Assembly (NCBI RefSeq): GCF_041431135.1
Contig: NZ_CP107799.1
Coordinates: 558,001 to 622,000 of the forward strand
Direction: 5' to 3'
Origin: Streptomyces sp. NBC_00554
GTDB lineage: Bacteria; Actinomycetota; Actinomycetes; Streptomycetales; Streptomycetaceae
DNA length: 64,000 nucleotides
Every line of letters starts with the position of its first letter. Positions within the stretch are counted from its first letter, which is position 1. Shown here piece after piece: positions 7,754 through 17,341 of the stretch. The notes beneath the pieces are model-generated. The model was not told where the DNA came from. It made no database searches and worked only from the letters and a program-made list of their open reading frames with translations. The position numbers and the translations under genes were made by a program.

Positions 7754-10700
7754 CTACCGGGCGGTGTACGCGCGGACGATCGTCTGATCGACCGCGTTGC
7801 CCCGGTTGTCGACCGCTTTGGCACGCAGCGACACGCTGCCGCCCGCCTCCGGGGTCTTGACCGTGACCTTGCCGGCGACGACGGGCCGCAGGGTCCAGTG
7901 CAGGCCCTCGTCGTACGAGACGTACACGCGCAGCGCGGCGAGACGCTTCCCGGCGGCCGCGCCCTGCACGGTCACCGGGATCTTCAGAGTCGAGCCCGCG
8001 GTGGCCGTACTGTCCGCCGCCAGCCCCGGGGCGAAGCGGACCACCGACACCGGCAGCGCCGTCTTCTCGGCAACGTTCTGCGAGCGGAACGTCCAGCTGG
8101 CGGTGACCTTGCTGGAGACGGGGGTGCCTGCGGCCCTGGTGGCCGTAGTGGTCAGCCGGTATGCGGCGGGCCGGGCCGGGACCGTGAAGGAGGCGGTGCC
8201 GGTGAGCGGATCGTCGCTCGTGCCGACCTCGGTGCCGTTCCTGGCGAGCGAGGTCCGCGCCGAGGTGTACGTCAGCGGGATGGAGTTGCCGTCGCTGTCG
8301 GCGAACAGCGGAACCGTGCCGGTGATCGTGTCACCGGTGCGTGAGAGCCCCTGCCCGGTGCCGAGGTTCGGCCCGAACACACCGATGCCGAAGGCTCGTT
8401 GATAACTCTTGCCCGGCTCGTACGCCGTGTACGGAGCCAGGTACTGGGCTTCGAAAAGGTTGGTCGCGATGTCGTACCGCCGGAAGTCCAACTGCCATCT
8501 GGTGGCGTTGTCGGTGTTGACGTAGACCGTGGGCTCGTACGGCAGGTTGCGGCTGACGATGTACTCGGCCCCGGTCGGCCCCTTGCCGGTGTCGGCCTGG
8601 ATCAGCAGATAGCCGCGCTTGTTCGGGACGGCCGAGCCGAGCCGGGTGGAGATCTTCGCCAGTTCCTCGGACCGGGGGCTGCGGACGAAGCCGTCGGTGT
8701 ATCGGGTACCCGCCGCCTGGTACGCCAGGTGGTACTCGGACGCGGTCGCGTCGTGCAGGAAGGTCGCCTGGATGCGCTGCTGGAGCTCGCCGGGGGCGGC
8801 GTCGGGCCCGAGGTGCGCGGTGCCGAACGTGAAGGTCTTGAAGCTGCTGAGCAGCCAGGAGGCACTGGTCCAGTACTCGGACGTGGTGATCTCCGCGCCG
8901 ACATAGCCGGAGAGCGGTGTCGCCTGCGGATCTGGCGGGGTGATGTCGACGGGCTTTGCGGTGCGTTCGTCGATGGTCGCCTTCGTGTCGTGGTCGAGCT
9001 GCAGGTTGGACTGGTTGATGACGTCCACGCCTGTCCAGGTGGAGCCGGTGAAGACGTAGAAGGAGGTGCTGACGAAGTAGCGCCCCTTGGGCAGCCGGAT
9101 GGTGTCGGTGCCGGTCACGTTGCCCAGATCGCCCCAACGGCCCTTGCCGAGTCCGCCGACGCCCACGAAGTGGCTCTTGTAGCTGGTGGCGGGCGCGCCG
9201 TTCCGGGCGATGTGCTCGAAGGTCAGGTCGTACGACTCGATCTCGCGCTCCACGACTGCCGCCGTACGTATGGTCTGGCCGCCGCCGCTCGCCGTGACGT
9301 ACGCGCTGTAGATGCCGTCGAGCGTGCCCGCGCGGGTGTCGGCGCTGACGGTGGTGGACGCCTCGCCGCCTGCGGGGACGGTCAGTTGCGGGTGTTCCAC
9401 GGTGAACACGCCTGCCGGCGCGGGCTTTCCGTCGGGTCCGGTGGCCGTCAGGGCCAGGTCGAGGATGACCGGTTCGGTGCCGTCGTTCCGGTAGGTGAGG
9501 CGCTCGGTGAGGAGTTCGTCGTCGGTGTGCGGCCACGCCTGCCTGCCGAAGGAGAGCGAGTTCGGCTCGGCGCTGACGGTCTGGTCGACGGCCCGGGCGA
9601 GGTCGATGCGGCCGGAGCCCTGCTGGTACGGCGTGTAGCCGCCGGAGACCGTGGAGCCCGTGAGCGTGGACTTGATCCGCTCTCCGGTCCAGTCCGGGTG
9701 TTCCTGGGCCAGGATGGCGGCGGCGCCTGCGACATGTGGCGTGGCCATGGACGTGCCGGAGATGGCCACATAGCCGTCCGCGACGGGCGTACCGATCCGC
9801 GCGATGTAGCTGTCGGCTGCCGCGGCGGCACCGATGTTCACGCCGGGCGCGGTCACGTCGGGCTTGATCGCGCCGTCGCCGGTCCGTGGGCCACGGCTGG
9901 ACAGGCCGGCGAGCTTGTCGCTCTTGTCGACGGCGCCGACGGTCAGGGCGGCATCGGCGCTGCCGGGCGAGTTGATCGTGCCGGCGCCGGCGCCGATGCC
10001 GGAGTTTCCGGCGGCGATGACGAACAGCGTGTCGGTCTCGGCCGAGAGCCGGTTGACCGCCTCCTCCAGCGGGTCGATGCCCGGGGTGTCGAGGCCGCCC
10101 AGGCTCAGGTTGACAACGTTGGCACCCTGCGCGACGGCCCACTCCATACCGGCGATGATCGCGGAGGTGGTGCCCGAGCCGCTGTCGTTGAGGACCTTGC
10201 CGTCGAGGATCTTCGCGCCCGGTGCGACGCCTGTGTACTTGCCCGCGGACTTGGCTCCCGTACCGGCGGCGATGGACGCGACGTGGGTGCCGTGGCCGAA
10301 GCGGTCCTTGGCGTCCGGGGAGGTGGTGAAGTTCTTCTCGGCGATCTCCTGGCCGGCCAGGTCGGGGTGGCTCTGGTCGACTCCGGTGTCCAGGACGGCG
10401 ATGGTCGTGTCGGTGCCGTCGTAGCCTGCTGCCCAGGCCGTGGGGGCGCCGATCTGCGGCACGCTCGTGTCCAGGTCGGCCTTGCGAATGTCGTCCAGCC
10501 AGACGGTGTCGACGCCGGAGGCGGCCGTACGGTACGGGGCGGCGCCGGCGGGATCACTGGTGAGCGCGTCCCAGGTGGCCGTGGCGTCCGCGCGCGGGGT
10601 GGTCACCGCGTCGGCGTCCAGTGAGCCGAAGGAACGCCGCAGTTCGTTGTCGCCCGCGGTGCGTACGTCCTGCCGTGCTGCGGGGCGGGCGCCCTGGTAG

Positions 10701-11119
10701 GTGACGATGAGCTGGAGGCCGTCGCGCTGCTGGGCCAGATACGCGGGCTCGCTGAGCGTGGTGAGGTCGAAGAGCCGCCGGTCGACGCGGCCTTCCTGAA
10801 CCAGGCGCTCGGCGTCGACGGGCACGGCGTAGGTGTGGCCCTCGACCTGCTGGATCTGGATGGGGATGTCCTCGCGGCCTGCCGGGCGCTCCACGGAGAC
10901 AGGCTCGCCCTCGTCGTCGACCGCGATGCGGTCACCGGTGACAAGGGTGATCCAGTTCCGCGCGGTGCTCGCGTCCGTCGCGGCCGGTGTGGACGAAGCA
11001 CCACTCCCCGCCGCGGCGGCCGGGGTCACGGCAAGTCCGGCGACGAGTGCCGTGGCGGAAGCCGCGGCCACCGAAATGACCCATAAGCGGCGCGGTCGAC
11101 TGCTCGACTGTCTATTCAA
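7754..11119 (-). CDS. Secreted S8 family serine peptidase (subtilase)
   Basis: About 1121 residues. I chose the TTG at 11119 because AGGGG lies 7 bases upstream and it opens directly into a signal peptide (basic SSSRPRRLW, hydrophobic core, then TPAAAAG). The frame is open to another TTG at 11239. Counting from 11119, the catalytic residues are Asp244 (AVLDTGVD), His276 (FGHGTHVA) and Ser457 (SGTSMATPH), with oxyanion Asn372 (AAGNSG). About 200 residues of propeptide-like sequence precede the catalytic domain. After it come beta-rich domains, ending in a module with VYVSYDEGLHWTL. The enzyme is exported to degrade extracellular proteins. Such proteases are often controlled during development. 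Confidence 0.92.
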   Translation of the reverse strand: MNRQSSSRPRRLWVISVAAASATALVAGLAVTPAAAAGSGASSTPAATDASTARNWITLVTGDRIAVDDEGEPVSVERPAGREDIPIQIQQVEGHTYAVPVDAERLVQEGRVDRRLFDLTTLSEPAYLAQQRDGLQLIVTYQGARPAARQDVRTAGDNELRRSFGSLDADAVTTPRADATATWDALTSDPAGAAPYRTAASGVDTVWLDDIRKADLDTSVPQIGAPTAWAAGYDGTDTTIAVLDTGVDQSHPDLAGQEIAEKNFTTSPDAKDRFGHGTHVASIAAGTGAKSAGKYTGVAPGAKILDGKVLNDSGSGTTSAIIAGMEWAVAQGANVVNLSLGGLDTPGIDPLEEAVNRLSAETDTLFVIAAGNSGIGAGAGTINSPGSADAALTVGAVDKSDKLAGLSSRGPRTGDGAIKPDVTAPGVNIGAAAAADSYIARIGTPVADGYVAISGTSMATPHVAGAAAILAQEHPDWTGERIKSTLTGSTVSGGYTPYQQGSGRIDLARAVDQTVSAEPNSLSFGRQAWPHTDDELLTERLTYRNDGTEPVILDLALTATGPDGKPAPAGVFTVEHPQLTVPAGGEASTTVSADTRAGTLDGIYSAYVTASGGGQTIRTAAVVEREIESYDLTFEHIARNGAPATSYKSHFVGVGGLGKGRWGDLGNVTGTDTIRLPKGRYFVSTSFYVFTGSTWTGVDVINQSNLQLDHDTKATIDERTAKPVDITPPDPQATPLSGYVGAEITTSEYWTSASWLLSSFKTFTFGTAHLGPDAAPGELQQRIQATFLHDATASEYHLAYQAAGTRYTDGFVRSPRSEELAKISTRLGSAVPNKRGYLLIQADTGKGPTGAEYIVSRNLPYEPTVYVNTDNATRWQLDFRRYDIATNLFEAQYLAPYTAYEPGKSYQRAFGIGVFGPNLGTGQGLSRTGDTITGTVPLFADSDGNSIPLTYTSARTSLARNGTEVGTSDDPLTGTASFTVPARPAAYRLTTTATRAAGTPVSSKVTASWTFRSQNVAEKTALPVSVVRFAPGLAADSTATAGSTLKIPVTVQGAAAGKRLAALRVYVSYDEGLHWTLRPVVAGKVTVKTPEAGGSVSLRAKAVDNRGNAVDQTIVRAYTAR

Positions 11120-11314
11120 TTCGGTGCCCCTGACAACGTCAAAGCGAAAGGAAACTCCAATTGAGCTCCCGGCCAAACAGTATGAACATGACAAGGGCTT
11201 TCCCTCAACAGGCCTCTGACCATGGGCAGTTGAGATCAATCAGTCGCTTTCAGTAAACCTCTTCAAGCGTTTCCAGTGTGTGAAAGAATTCCGCCACCGA
11301 TAAAGCCGATCGTT

Positions 11315-11328
11315 TTCTTCGCGAAGAA
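11315..11328. promoter_or_regulatory. Perfect palindrome upstream of the subtilase gene
   Basis: TTCTTCGCGAAGAA is a perfect 14-bp palindrome. It lies in the 283-base gap between the subtilase start and the divergent DUF5990 gene, about 200 bases upstream of the subtilase and 75 upstream of DUF5990. It could be an operator for either gene. No matching regulator is recognised. Confidence 0.4.
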
Positions 11329-11402
11329 GCAGAAAAGGGCCAAGTCGGCGAGTGCCTGATCCCGTGCACCGCGTTGCGGGCGTGGGGAGGAATGATGGGG
11401 CC

Positions 11403-11876
11403 ATGCGCATCCGTATCGAGGCTGTCGATCTGCCCGGCCTGAACTGCTCCCCCGGGGCCTCCGCCGACGGCAAGGCGGTGACCTACGGCAATGTCCACGT
11501 CGCCGTGCAGCGCCGCGACAGACCGGCCGAACTCCTCGACCCGCAGCCCGGCGACGCCGCTTCGGCGACCTGGACGCTGGAGTGCACAACGGCCGACTCG
11601 CCGACCGGCACCGAGGTGAAGGGCCCCTACGTGCAGGACCGTCTGGGGCGCCGGTTCATCTACCTGTCCTGGGGCACGGTCGACGAGTCCGGCGTCTTCT
11701 CGATGTTCCGCCGCGCCAAGCTGATGATCGACGCCATCCCCGCCGAAGTGCTCGCCACCGCCGCACGTGATGGCCGGCTGGTCGGACGCCTCGGCCTGAC
11801 GGATGCGCAAGGCGCACCCGTGTGCGCGCGGGTCGAGCCCCCACGCATCACCTGGACCGCCGAGCCGGCTGCCTAG
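11403..11876 (+). CDS. DUF5990 family protein
   Basis: 157 residues from ATG at 11403. The sequence opens MRIRIEAVDLPGLNC and has the family segments VHVAVQRRD, VKGPYVQDR and RFIYLSWGTVD, with a C-terminal ITWTAEPAA. It is a soluble single-domain protein with no signal peptide, and its biochemical role is unknown. It is transcribed away from the subtilase and converges on an SDR gene. A 17-base tandem duplication covers its stop codon. Confidence 0.75.
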   Translation: MRIRIEAVDLPGLNCSPGASADGKAVTYGNVHVAVQRRDRPAELLDPQPGDAASATWTLECTTADSPTGTEVKGPYVQDRLGRRFIYLSWGTVDESGVFSMFRRAKLMIDAIPAEVLATAARDGRLVGRLGLTDAQGAPVCARVEPPRITWTAEPAA

Positions 11877-11905
11877 GAGTGGCGGCTGTCTAGGAGTGGC
11901 GGCTG
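11873..11905. repeat. 17-base tandem duplication between convergent genes
   Basis: The 16-base sequence CTAGGAGTGGCGGCTG occurs at 11873-11888 and again at 11890-11905, separated by one T. The first copy supplies the TAG stop of the DUF5990 gene and the second supplies the stop of the convergent SDR gene. It looks like a recent slippage duplication. Confidence 0.85.
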
Positions 11906-12648
11906 CCCGCCCCGGCGGACAGCCGGGCGTTGAGTCGGCGGGGCAGCAGGCGGCCGAGCCCGGCGAGGGCCTTGTAGCGCGCGTCGGGGATGCTCACCGG
12001 AACGCCGCGGCGGAAGTCGCGGATCGCGGCGGCAACCAGGTCGTCCGCGTCCAGCCACAGGGAGTCGGGGATGCCCGAGGTGTCCATCCGCGACCGCTCG
12101 TGGAACTCGGTACGCACCCAGCCCGGGCAAAGGGCCATCACATGGGCCCCGCTGCCACTCACCTCCTGGCGGAGGCTCTCGCTGAAGGTGACGACCCACG
12201 CCTTGGAGGCGCTGTAGGTGCCGCGGGGGAAGAACGCCGCCACGGACGCCACGTTCACCACACCCCCGCGCCCCTGCTCCACCATGCCGGGCAGTGCGGC
12301 ACGCGTCAGGCGCAGTACGGCTTCGCAGTGCACCCGCAGCATCGCGAGTTCCTCGGACAGATCGGTGCCGAGGAAGGCGCCGCGCTGCCCGAAGCCCGCG
12401 TTGTTGACGAGCAGGTCGACGCCCTGACCGGCCCGTTGCTCCGCCGCTGCGAGTCCTTCCTCGGTGGCGAGGTCGGCGGAGAGGATCTCCACGTCGACCC
12501 CGTGGGCGGCGCGGTACTCCTCCGCCGCCCGCTGGAGCCGTTCGGTGTCACGGGCGAGCAGGACAAGACCGAAGCCGTCCGCGGCCAGCCGCCGGGCGAA
12601 GGCCGCGCCGATTCCCGCTGTCGCTCCGGTGACCATGGCTGTGGGCAT
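11890..12648 (-). CDS. SDR family NAD(P)-dependent oxidoreductase
   Basis: 252 residues from the ATG at 12648, which places the nucleotide-binding motif at the N-terminus; GTG codons at 12654 and 12666 are alternative starts. The classical short-chain dehydrogenase elements are present: TGATAGIG for the cofactor, NNAG, and the catalytic YSASK with an upstream serine (VASVAAF). An arginine after the first strand (LLARD) favours NADP(H). The C-terminal extension GRLLPRRLNARLS is basic. The substrate is unknown; related proteins act on lipids or ketones. It converges on the DUF5990 gene and is followed upstream by sthA in the same direction. Confidence 0.85.
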   Translation of the reverse strand: MPTAMVTGATAGIGAAFARRLAADGFGLVLLARDTERLQRAAEEYRAAHGVDVEILSADLATEEGLAAAEQRAGQGVDLLVNNAGFGQRGAFLGTDLSEELAMLRVHCEAVLRLTRAALPGMVEQGRGGVVNVASVAAFFPRGTYSASKAWVVTFSESLRQEVSGSGAHVMALCPGWVRTEFHERSRMDTSGIPDSLWLDADDLVAAAIRDFRRGVPVSIPDARYKALAGLGRLLPRRLNARLSAGAGSRHS

Positions 12649-12710
12649 GCCCACGAGCCTAGCCACTAGCCGCGCTCTCCTCCCGCCGCCCCCTTCACGG
12701 TGCGACCGGT

Positions 12711-14114
12711 TCAGTCCCTGAGCCGGTCGATCTGCCGGATCTTGTTGGTCGCGTCCAGGGCGGCGACCTTGTACGACTCGGCCAGGGTCGGGTAGTTGAA
12801 CACCGCGTCGACCAGGTAGTCGACCGTGCCGCCGCAGCCCATGACGGACTGCCCGATGTGGATGAGCTCGGTGGCGCCGGTACCGAAGCAGTGCACGCCC
12901 AGCAGTTTGCGGTCGTCCGGGGAGACCAGCAGTTTGAGCATGCCGTGCGAGTCGCCGATGATCTGGCCCCGGGCCAGTTCGCGGTAGCGGGAGATGCCGA
13001 CCTCGAACGGCACGCAGTCCTCGGTGAGTTGGTCCTCGGTCTTGCCGATGAAGCTGATCTCCGGAATGGTGTAGATGCCGATCGGCTGAAGGTCGTGCAT
13101 CCGGTTCACCGGCTCGCCACAGGCGTGGTAGGCCGCCGTACGACCCTGCTCCATCGAGGTCGCGGCCAGCGCGGGGAAGCCGATGACATCGCCCACGGCG
13201 TAGATGTGCGGCACCTCGGTGCGGTAGTGCTCGTCGACCGTGATCCGGCCGCGCCGGTCGGCCGACAAGCCCGCCTTGTCCAGGTCGAGTTCGTCGGTGA
13301 GGCCCTGCCGGCCAGCCGAGTACATCACCGCGTCCGCGGGGATCTTCTTGCCGCTCTCCAGGATCGTGAGGGTGCCCCGGGGGTGACGCTCGACCGCGGC
13401 GACGGTCTCCCCGAACCGGAACGTGACGGCCAGGTCCCGCAGGTGGTACTTCAGCGACTCGATCACCTCGACGTCGCAGAAGTCGAGCATTCCGGGCCGC
13501 TGTTCCACCACCGTGATCTTGCTGCCGAGGGCGGCGAACATGGAGGCGTACTCCATGCCGATCACACCGGCCCCGACGATGACCATGGAGCGCGGGACCC
13601 GTTCCAGGTTCAGGACGTTGTCGGAGTCCAGGATGGTCTGCTCGTCGAACTCGACGGTCGCCGGCCGGGCCGGACGCGTACCCGTGGCGATGACGATGTG
13701 CTCGGCGGTCAACTCCCGTTCATGGCCGTTCACTTCACGCAGGCCGATGGTGTGGTCGTCCAGGAAGCGGCCGGTACCCGCGAAGAGGGACACGTGGTTG
13801 CGGGACAGCTGGCTGCGGATGACGTCGACCTCGCGGCTGACCACGTGCTGGGTGCGCGCGGTCAGGTCGGCGACGGTGATGTCCTCCTTGAGGCGGTAGC
13901 TCTGGCCGTACAAATCGCGCTGGGTCAGTCCCGTGAGGTACAGGACCGCCTCGCGCAGCGTCTTGGAGGGGATGGTTCCGGTATGGATGGAGACCCCGCC
14001 GACCATGTCCGGACGGTCGATGACGGCGGCCCTGCGGCCGAGTTTGGCGGCGGCGATGGCAGCCTTCTGGCCGCCCGGACCGGAACCGATGACAAGCATG
14101 TCGAAGTCAGGCAC
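12711..14114 (-). CDS. sthA: Si-specific NAD(P)+ transhydrogenase (soluble pyridine nucleotide transhydrogenase)
   Basis: 467 residues, normal for the family. It is a flavoprotein that moves hydride between NADPH and NADH to balance the two pools in the cytoplasm. The N-terminal FAD site is [12 protein letters not shown]. The usual disulfide region of the related lipoamide dehydrogenases is replaced by [14 protein letters not shown], without the redox cysteine pair, as expected for SthA. A second nucleotide site is [13 protein letters not shown], the FAD-closing motif is [11 protein letters not shown], and the dimerisation domain is C-terminal. It lies about 60 bases upstream of the SDR gene in the same direction, and the two could share a transcript. 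Confidence 0.92.
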   Translation of the reverse strand: MPDFDMLVIGSGPGGQKAAIAAAKLGRRAAVIDRPDMVGGVSIHTGTIPSKTLREAVLYLTGLTQRDLYGQSYRLKEDITVADLTARTQHVVSREVDVIRSQLSRNHVSLFAGTGRFLDDHTIGLREVNGHERELTAEHIVIATGTRPARPATVEFDEQTILDSDNVLNLERVPRSMVIVGAGVIGMEYASMFAALGSKITVVEQRPGMLDFCDVEVIESLKYHLRDLAVTFRFGETVAAVERHPRGTLTILESGKKIPADAVMYSAGRQGLTDELDLDKAGLSADRRGRITVDEHYRTEVPHIYAVGDVIGFPALAATSMEQGRTAAYHACGEPVNRMHDLQPIGIYTIPEISFIGKTEDQLTEDCVPFEVGISRYRELARGQIIGDSHGMLKLLVSPDDRKLLGVHCFGTGATELIHIGQSVMGCGGTVDYLVDAVFNYPTLAESYKVAALDATNKIRQIDRLRD

Positions 14115-14270
14115 CCTCCGGAGTCTGACAGCCCGAAGCCCTCTCCCGAAAGGGTGAACGAGTGACGGTTCACCGAGCGTGCGAGTAACTCCGGCTCCCG
14201 CTCGGGCTCCGCACCGTCTCCGCGCCGTCCCAGGGACGGATTGTCAGACCCCTCGGCTACGTTGCCGAGC

Positions 14271-14972
14271 ATGACTGAATTCGTACTCGTGGCGGGCGCG
14301 TGGCTGGGATCGTGGGCGTGGGACGAGGTGGTGCCGGAGCTGCGTGCGGCGGGGCACGGCGCTCACGCGGTGACGCTTTCCGGGCTCGCCGACAGACAGA
14401 ACGTCCGGGTCGGCCGGCAGACGCACGTGGAGGACATCGTGAACGAGGTCGAACGCCTCGGTCTGCGAGACGTCGTCCTGGTCGGACACAGCTACGCCGG
14501 CATCCCGGTGGGGCAGGCCGCCGAGCGGATCGGCGACCGGCTGTCCCACGTGGTCTTCGTCGACTCCGAAGTCCCGGTGAACGGCGGGTCGTTCGCCTCG
14601 GGCTGGTGGCAGGGCCAGGCCGCGTTCGAGGCAGCGCTCGCCGGGAACGGCGGCTTCTGGGCGCCGCTCACCGCTGCGGACTGCGAGGGCCAGGGGCTCA
14701 CCGACGAGCAGATCGCGCGGTTCGTGGGCGGCTCCACCCCGCACCCGGGAGCCACGCTGACCGACCCGGCAGTGCTGGCGCGCCCACTCGGCGAGCTTCC
14801 GGCGACGTACATCAAGTGCTTGCTCGACGGCCCCGAGCCGAACGACGTCGTGGCCGAACTGCTGAAGAGCGAGCACTGGCGGCTGGTCGAGCTGGACACC
14901 GGCCACTGGCCGATGTTCTCCCGGCCGCGCGAACTGGCACGGATTCTGCACGAGACAACCGGGGGATCCTGA
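14271..14972 (+). CDS. Alpha/beta hydrolase (esterase-like)
   Basis: 233 residues from ATG at 14271. The nucleophile elbow VGHSYAG gives the catalytic serine. DGPEPND and DTGHWPM carry the likely acid and histidine. The N-terminal FVLVAGAWLGSWAW resembles plant-type hydroxynitrile lyase/methylesterase relatives (the EstC group), which cleave small esters. No signal peptide is present, so it is cytoplasmic. It is divergent from sthA across about 156 bases and is followed by hairpins. Confidence 0.85.
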   Translation: MTEFVLVAGAWLGSWAWDEVVPELRAAGHGAHAVTLSGLADRQNVRVGRQTHVEDIVNEVERLGLRDVVLVGHSYAGIPVGQAAERIGDRLSHVVFVDSEVPVNGGSFASGWWQGQAAFEAALAGNGGFWAPLTAADCEGQGLTDEQIARFVGGSTPHPGATLTDPAVLARPLGELPATYIKCLLDGPEPNDVVAELLKSEHWRLVELDTGHWPMFSRPRELARILHETTGGS

Positions 14973-14975
14973 GCG

Positions 14976-14997
14976 GCGGTTCACCCCGTGGAACCGC
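14976..14997 (+). terminator. Short hairpin after the alpha/beta hydrolase
   Basis: A 7-bp stem, GCGGTTC with GAACCGC, has an 8-base loop just after the stop codon. It is weak alone but is followed 20 bases later by a stronger hairpin. Confidence 0.4.
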
Positions 14998-15017
14998 TCT
15001 GCCCCGGCGGCTTCGAC

Positions 15018-15044
15018 GCCGCCGCGAAGGCCGTTCGCGGCGGC
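15018..15044. terminator. Strong GC hairpin between hydrolase and acyl-CoA synthetase
   Basis: An 11-bp perfect stem, GCCGCCGCGAA with TTCGCGGCGGC, surrounds a 5-base loop. It probably terminates transcription from the hydrolase gene before the acyl-CoA synthetase promoter. Confidence 0.65.
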
Positions 15045-15218
15045 TCCGCCCCGGCCGGACTGCCTGCGAGAACCCCCGCCCACCGCACGGAAACCCGGCG
15101 GCGGACGGACTGCTCTGTGAATCCCGGCACGATGGTCGTCCGGGTGGGCTAGATTCGGGAATCCTCGGCCCCAGCGCCTCTCGGTGAGGCCGTGTCGAGG
15201 AGAATCCCGGAGCGGCGA

Positions 15219-17120
15219 ATGCACCAGTCCGAACTTCCTCCACCGGCTGCGGCCGTGATGCAGGGAGGACTCGCCGACAGCCTCTTCGAAACGGCTCGCC
15301 ACAACCCGGGGCTCGCGCAGATCGCGCGCCGTCCTGATGCCTCGTCCTCGACGTGGACACCGGTGACGGCCGCCGAGCTGTGGGACGAAGTGGTCGATCT
15401 GGCAAGGGGACTCGTCACCTCCGGGATCCGCCCGGGCGACCGCGTGGCCATCATGGCGCGCACACGTTACGAGTGGACCGTGCTCGGTTATGCGCTGTGG
15501 TCGGTGGGCGCCGAAGTGGTGCCGATCTACCCGACTTCCTCGCACGAGCAGGTCGAGTGGATCCTCAAGGACGCCCACTGCGTCGGCGTGGTGGTCGAGG
15601 ACGAACAGGGTGTGATGACCGTCGGCTCGGCGTGTGCCGCGCTCCCGTTCCTGCGCCACGTCTGGCAGTTGGACACGGGGGCACTGTCACAGCTGGTCGA
15701 GCGGGGCCGCGGGATACCGGCGACGACGGTCGACTCGCTGCGCCGGATCGTGCTGCCCGACTCCACGGCGGTCGTCGCCTACACCTCCGGCACGACGGGA
15801 CGCCCCAGGGGCTGCGCCCTGACGCATCGCAGCCTGGCGAGCACCGCCGACACACTGCTCGCGGGCTGGAAACACACGACGGCTCCTCCCGGACAGCAGA
15901 CCGCCGTCCTCGCCTTCCTCCCGCTCTCCCACGTGTACGGCCTCATGATCCAGGGGCTCTGCATGCGCGGTGGCCTCCTGATGGGCCATGAACCCGATCT
16001 GCACGAGGAAGCCCTCTCCGCGGCGATCCTTTCCTTCCGGCCCACCTACCTGTACGCGGTCCCCTTCATCTTCGAGAAGATCTACAAGAACTTCATGCAC
16101 TCGGCCCAACGAGCAGGCCGCGGTGCGCTGTTCGAGCGGGCCGTCCGCACCGCGCAGGACTTCGCCAAGGCCGAGGAACGCCACCGGCTGGGCACAGGCC
16201 CCGGCCCCGGTTTCGACCTGAAGCTGCAACACTCCCTGTACGACAAGGCGGTGTACAGAAAGCTGCGGACCGCTCTGGGCGGAAGGGTGTGCGGCGGGGT
16301 CTCGGCCGGCTCGCCCCTGAACCGTGAACTGGCCCTCTTCTACGCCGGAATCGGCATCTTCATCCACGACGGATACGGACTCACCGAGACCAGCGGCGGC
16401 ATCACCGCGCAGCCGGTCGGACGGGAGAAGTTCGGAACCGTGGGGCGTCCGCTGCCGGGCACGGACATCCACGTGGCAGAGGACGGCGAGATTCTGGTGT
16501 GGGGGCCCTCGGTGTTCCAGGGATACATCAACGACGCCCAGGCCACCGAGTCCACGTTCCAGAACGGCTGGCTGGCCACCGGCGACATCGGCCGTCTCGA
16601 CAGCGAGGGCTATCTGACCATCACCGGGCGCAAGAAGGACATCATCATCACGAGCGGCGGCAAGAGCGTTGCTCCCGCCGCCCTCGAGGAACGTCTGCGC
16701 GTGCATCCGCTGATCCATCAGGCGGTGGTCGTGGGTGACAACCGGCCTTGCGTGGGGGCTCTGATCACGCTGGATCCCGAATTCGTCACGCACTGGCGGG
16801 CGGCCCGGGCCAAGGGTGAGACCCCGGTCCGGGACGCCCGCGAAGAGAACGAACTGCGCGAGGAGGTGAGACGTGCCGTCGCCGCCGCCAACACCACGGT
16901 GTCCCGTTCGGAATCGATCCGGGTGTTCCGCGTTCTCCCGGAGTCCTTCGACATGACCAACGGGTTGCTGACACCCTCGATGAAACTGCGCCGGGATGCG
17001 ATCACACGGCGTTTCGCCGCCGAGATCGACGCGATGTATCAGACGTCCTCGCGCGTTCCACGGGAGTACACGCACGGCGAGCCGTCGACCTGGGACGACT
17101 CCGACAACGTATTCCGGTGA
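15219..17120 (+). CDS. AMP-dependent long-chain acyl-CoA synthetase (FadD-like)
   Basis: About 633 residues from the ATG at 15219 (GGAG at 15209-15212); the GTG at 15192 is an alternative. It is a member of the adenylate-forming superfamily: it activates a carboxylic acid, probably a fatty acid, with ATP and passes it to CoA. Visible core motifs are TSGTTGRPRG (phosphate loop, near residue 190), DGYGLTETSGG, GWLATGDIG and the hinge GRKKDIIITSGGK. The C-terminal lysine is probably in TPSMKLRR. Its length fits the FadD15 type, which has an extra insertion. No fatty-acid genes lie next to it, and it converges on the carotenoid oxygenase gene. Confidence 0.88.
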   Translation: MHQSELPPPAAAVMQGGLADSLFETARHNPGLAQIARRPDASSSTWTPVTAAELWDEVVDLARGLVTSGIRPGDRVAIMARTRYEWTVLGYALWSVGAEVVPIYPTSSHEQVEWILKDAHCVGVVVEDEQGVMTVGSACAALPFLRHVWQLDTGALSQLVERGRGIPATTVDSLRRIVLPDSTAVVAYTSGTTGRPRGCALTHRSLASTADTLLAGWKHTTAPPGQQTAVLAFLPLSHVYGLMIQGLCMRGGLLMGHEPDLHEEALSAAILSFRPTYLYAVPFIFEKIYKNFMHSAQRAGRGALFERAVRTAQDFAKAEERHRLGTGPGPGFDLKLQHSLYDKAVYRKLRTALGGRVCGGVSAGSPLNRELALFYAGIGIFIHDGYGLTETSGGITAQPVGREKFGTVGRPLPGTDIHVAEDGEILVWGPSVFQGYINDAQATESTFQNGWLATGDIGRLDSEGYLTITGRKKDIIITSGGKSVAPAALEERLRVHPLIHQAVVVGDNRPCVGALITLDPEFVTHWRAARAKGETPVRDAREENELREEVRRAVAAANTTVSRSESIRVFRVLPESFDMTNGLLTPSMKLRRDAITRRFAAEIDAMYQTSSRVPREYTHGEPSTWDDSDNVFR

Positions 17121-17341
17121 ACCGGACGTGCGCCGCCCCGGCGCGGGACGTAGGTGCTTCCCAGAAGTGACCGCAGTGGGGTCACGCGGCTCCTGAATTC
17201 CGGCTGCCTGATCGTGGTGTTCATGGGACAACTCTGCGCCGAGGGACGCAAGGTAACCAGGTCCCTCCGGTTCACAGGACTACTGGTCCTGGTACTGATT
17301 CCACCACCGTCGGCGGGAATGCGCCGGCGTGCCGGTCGCGG

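Noticed and set aside
11240..11473. 77-codon minus-strand frame upstream of the subtilase
   Set aside because: It overlaps the DUF5990 gene start and a palindromic regulatory region and has no conserved features.
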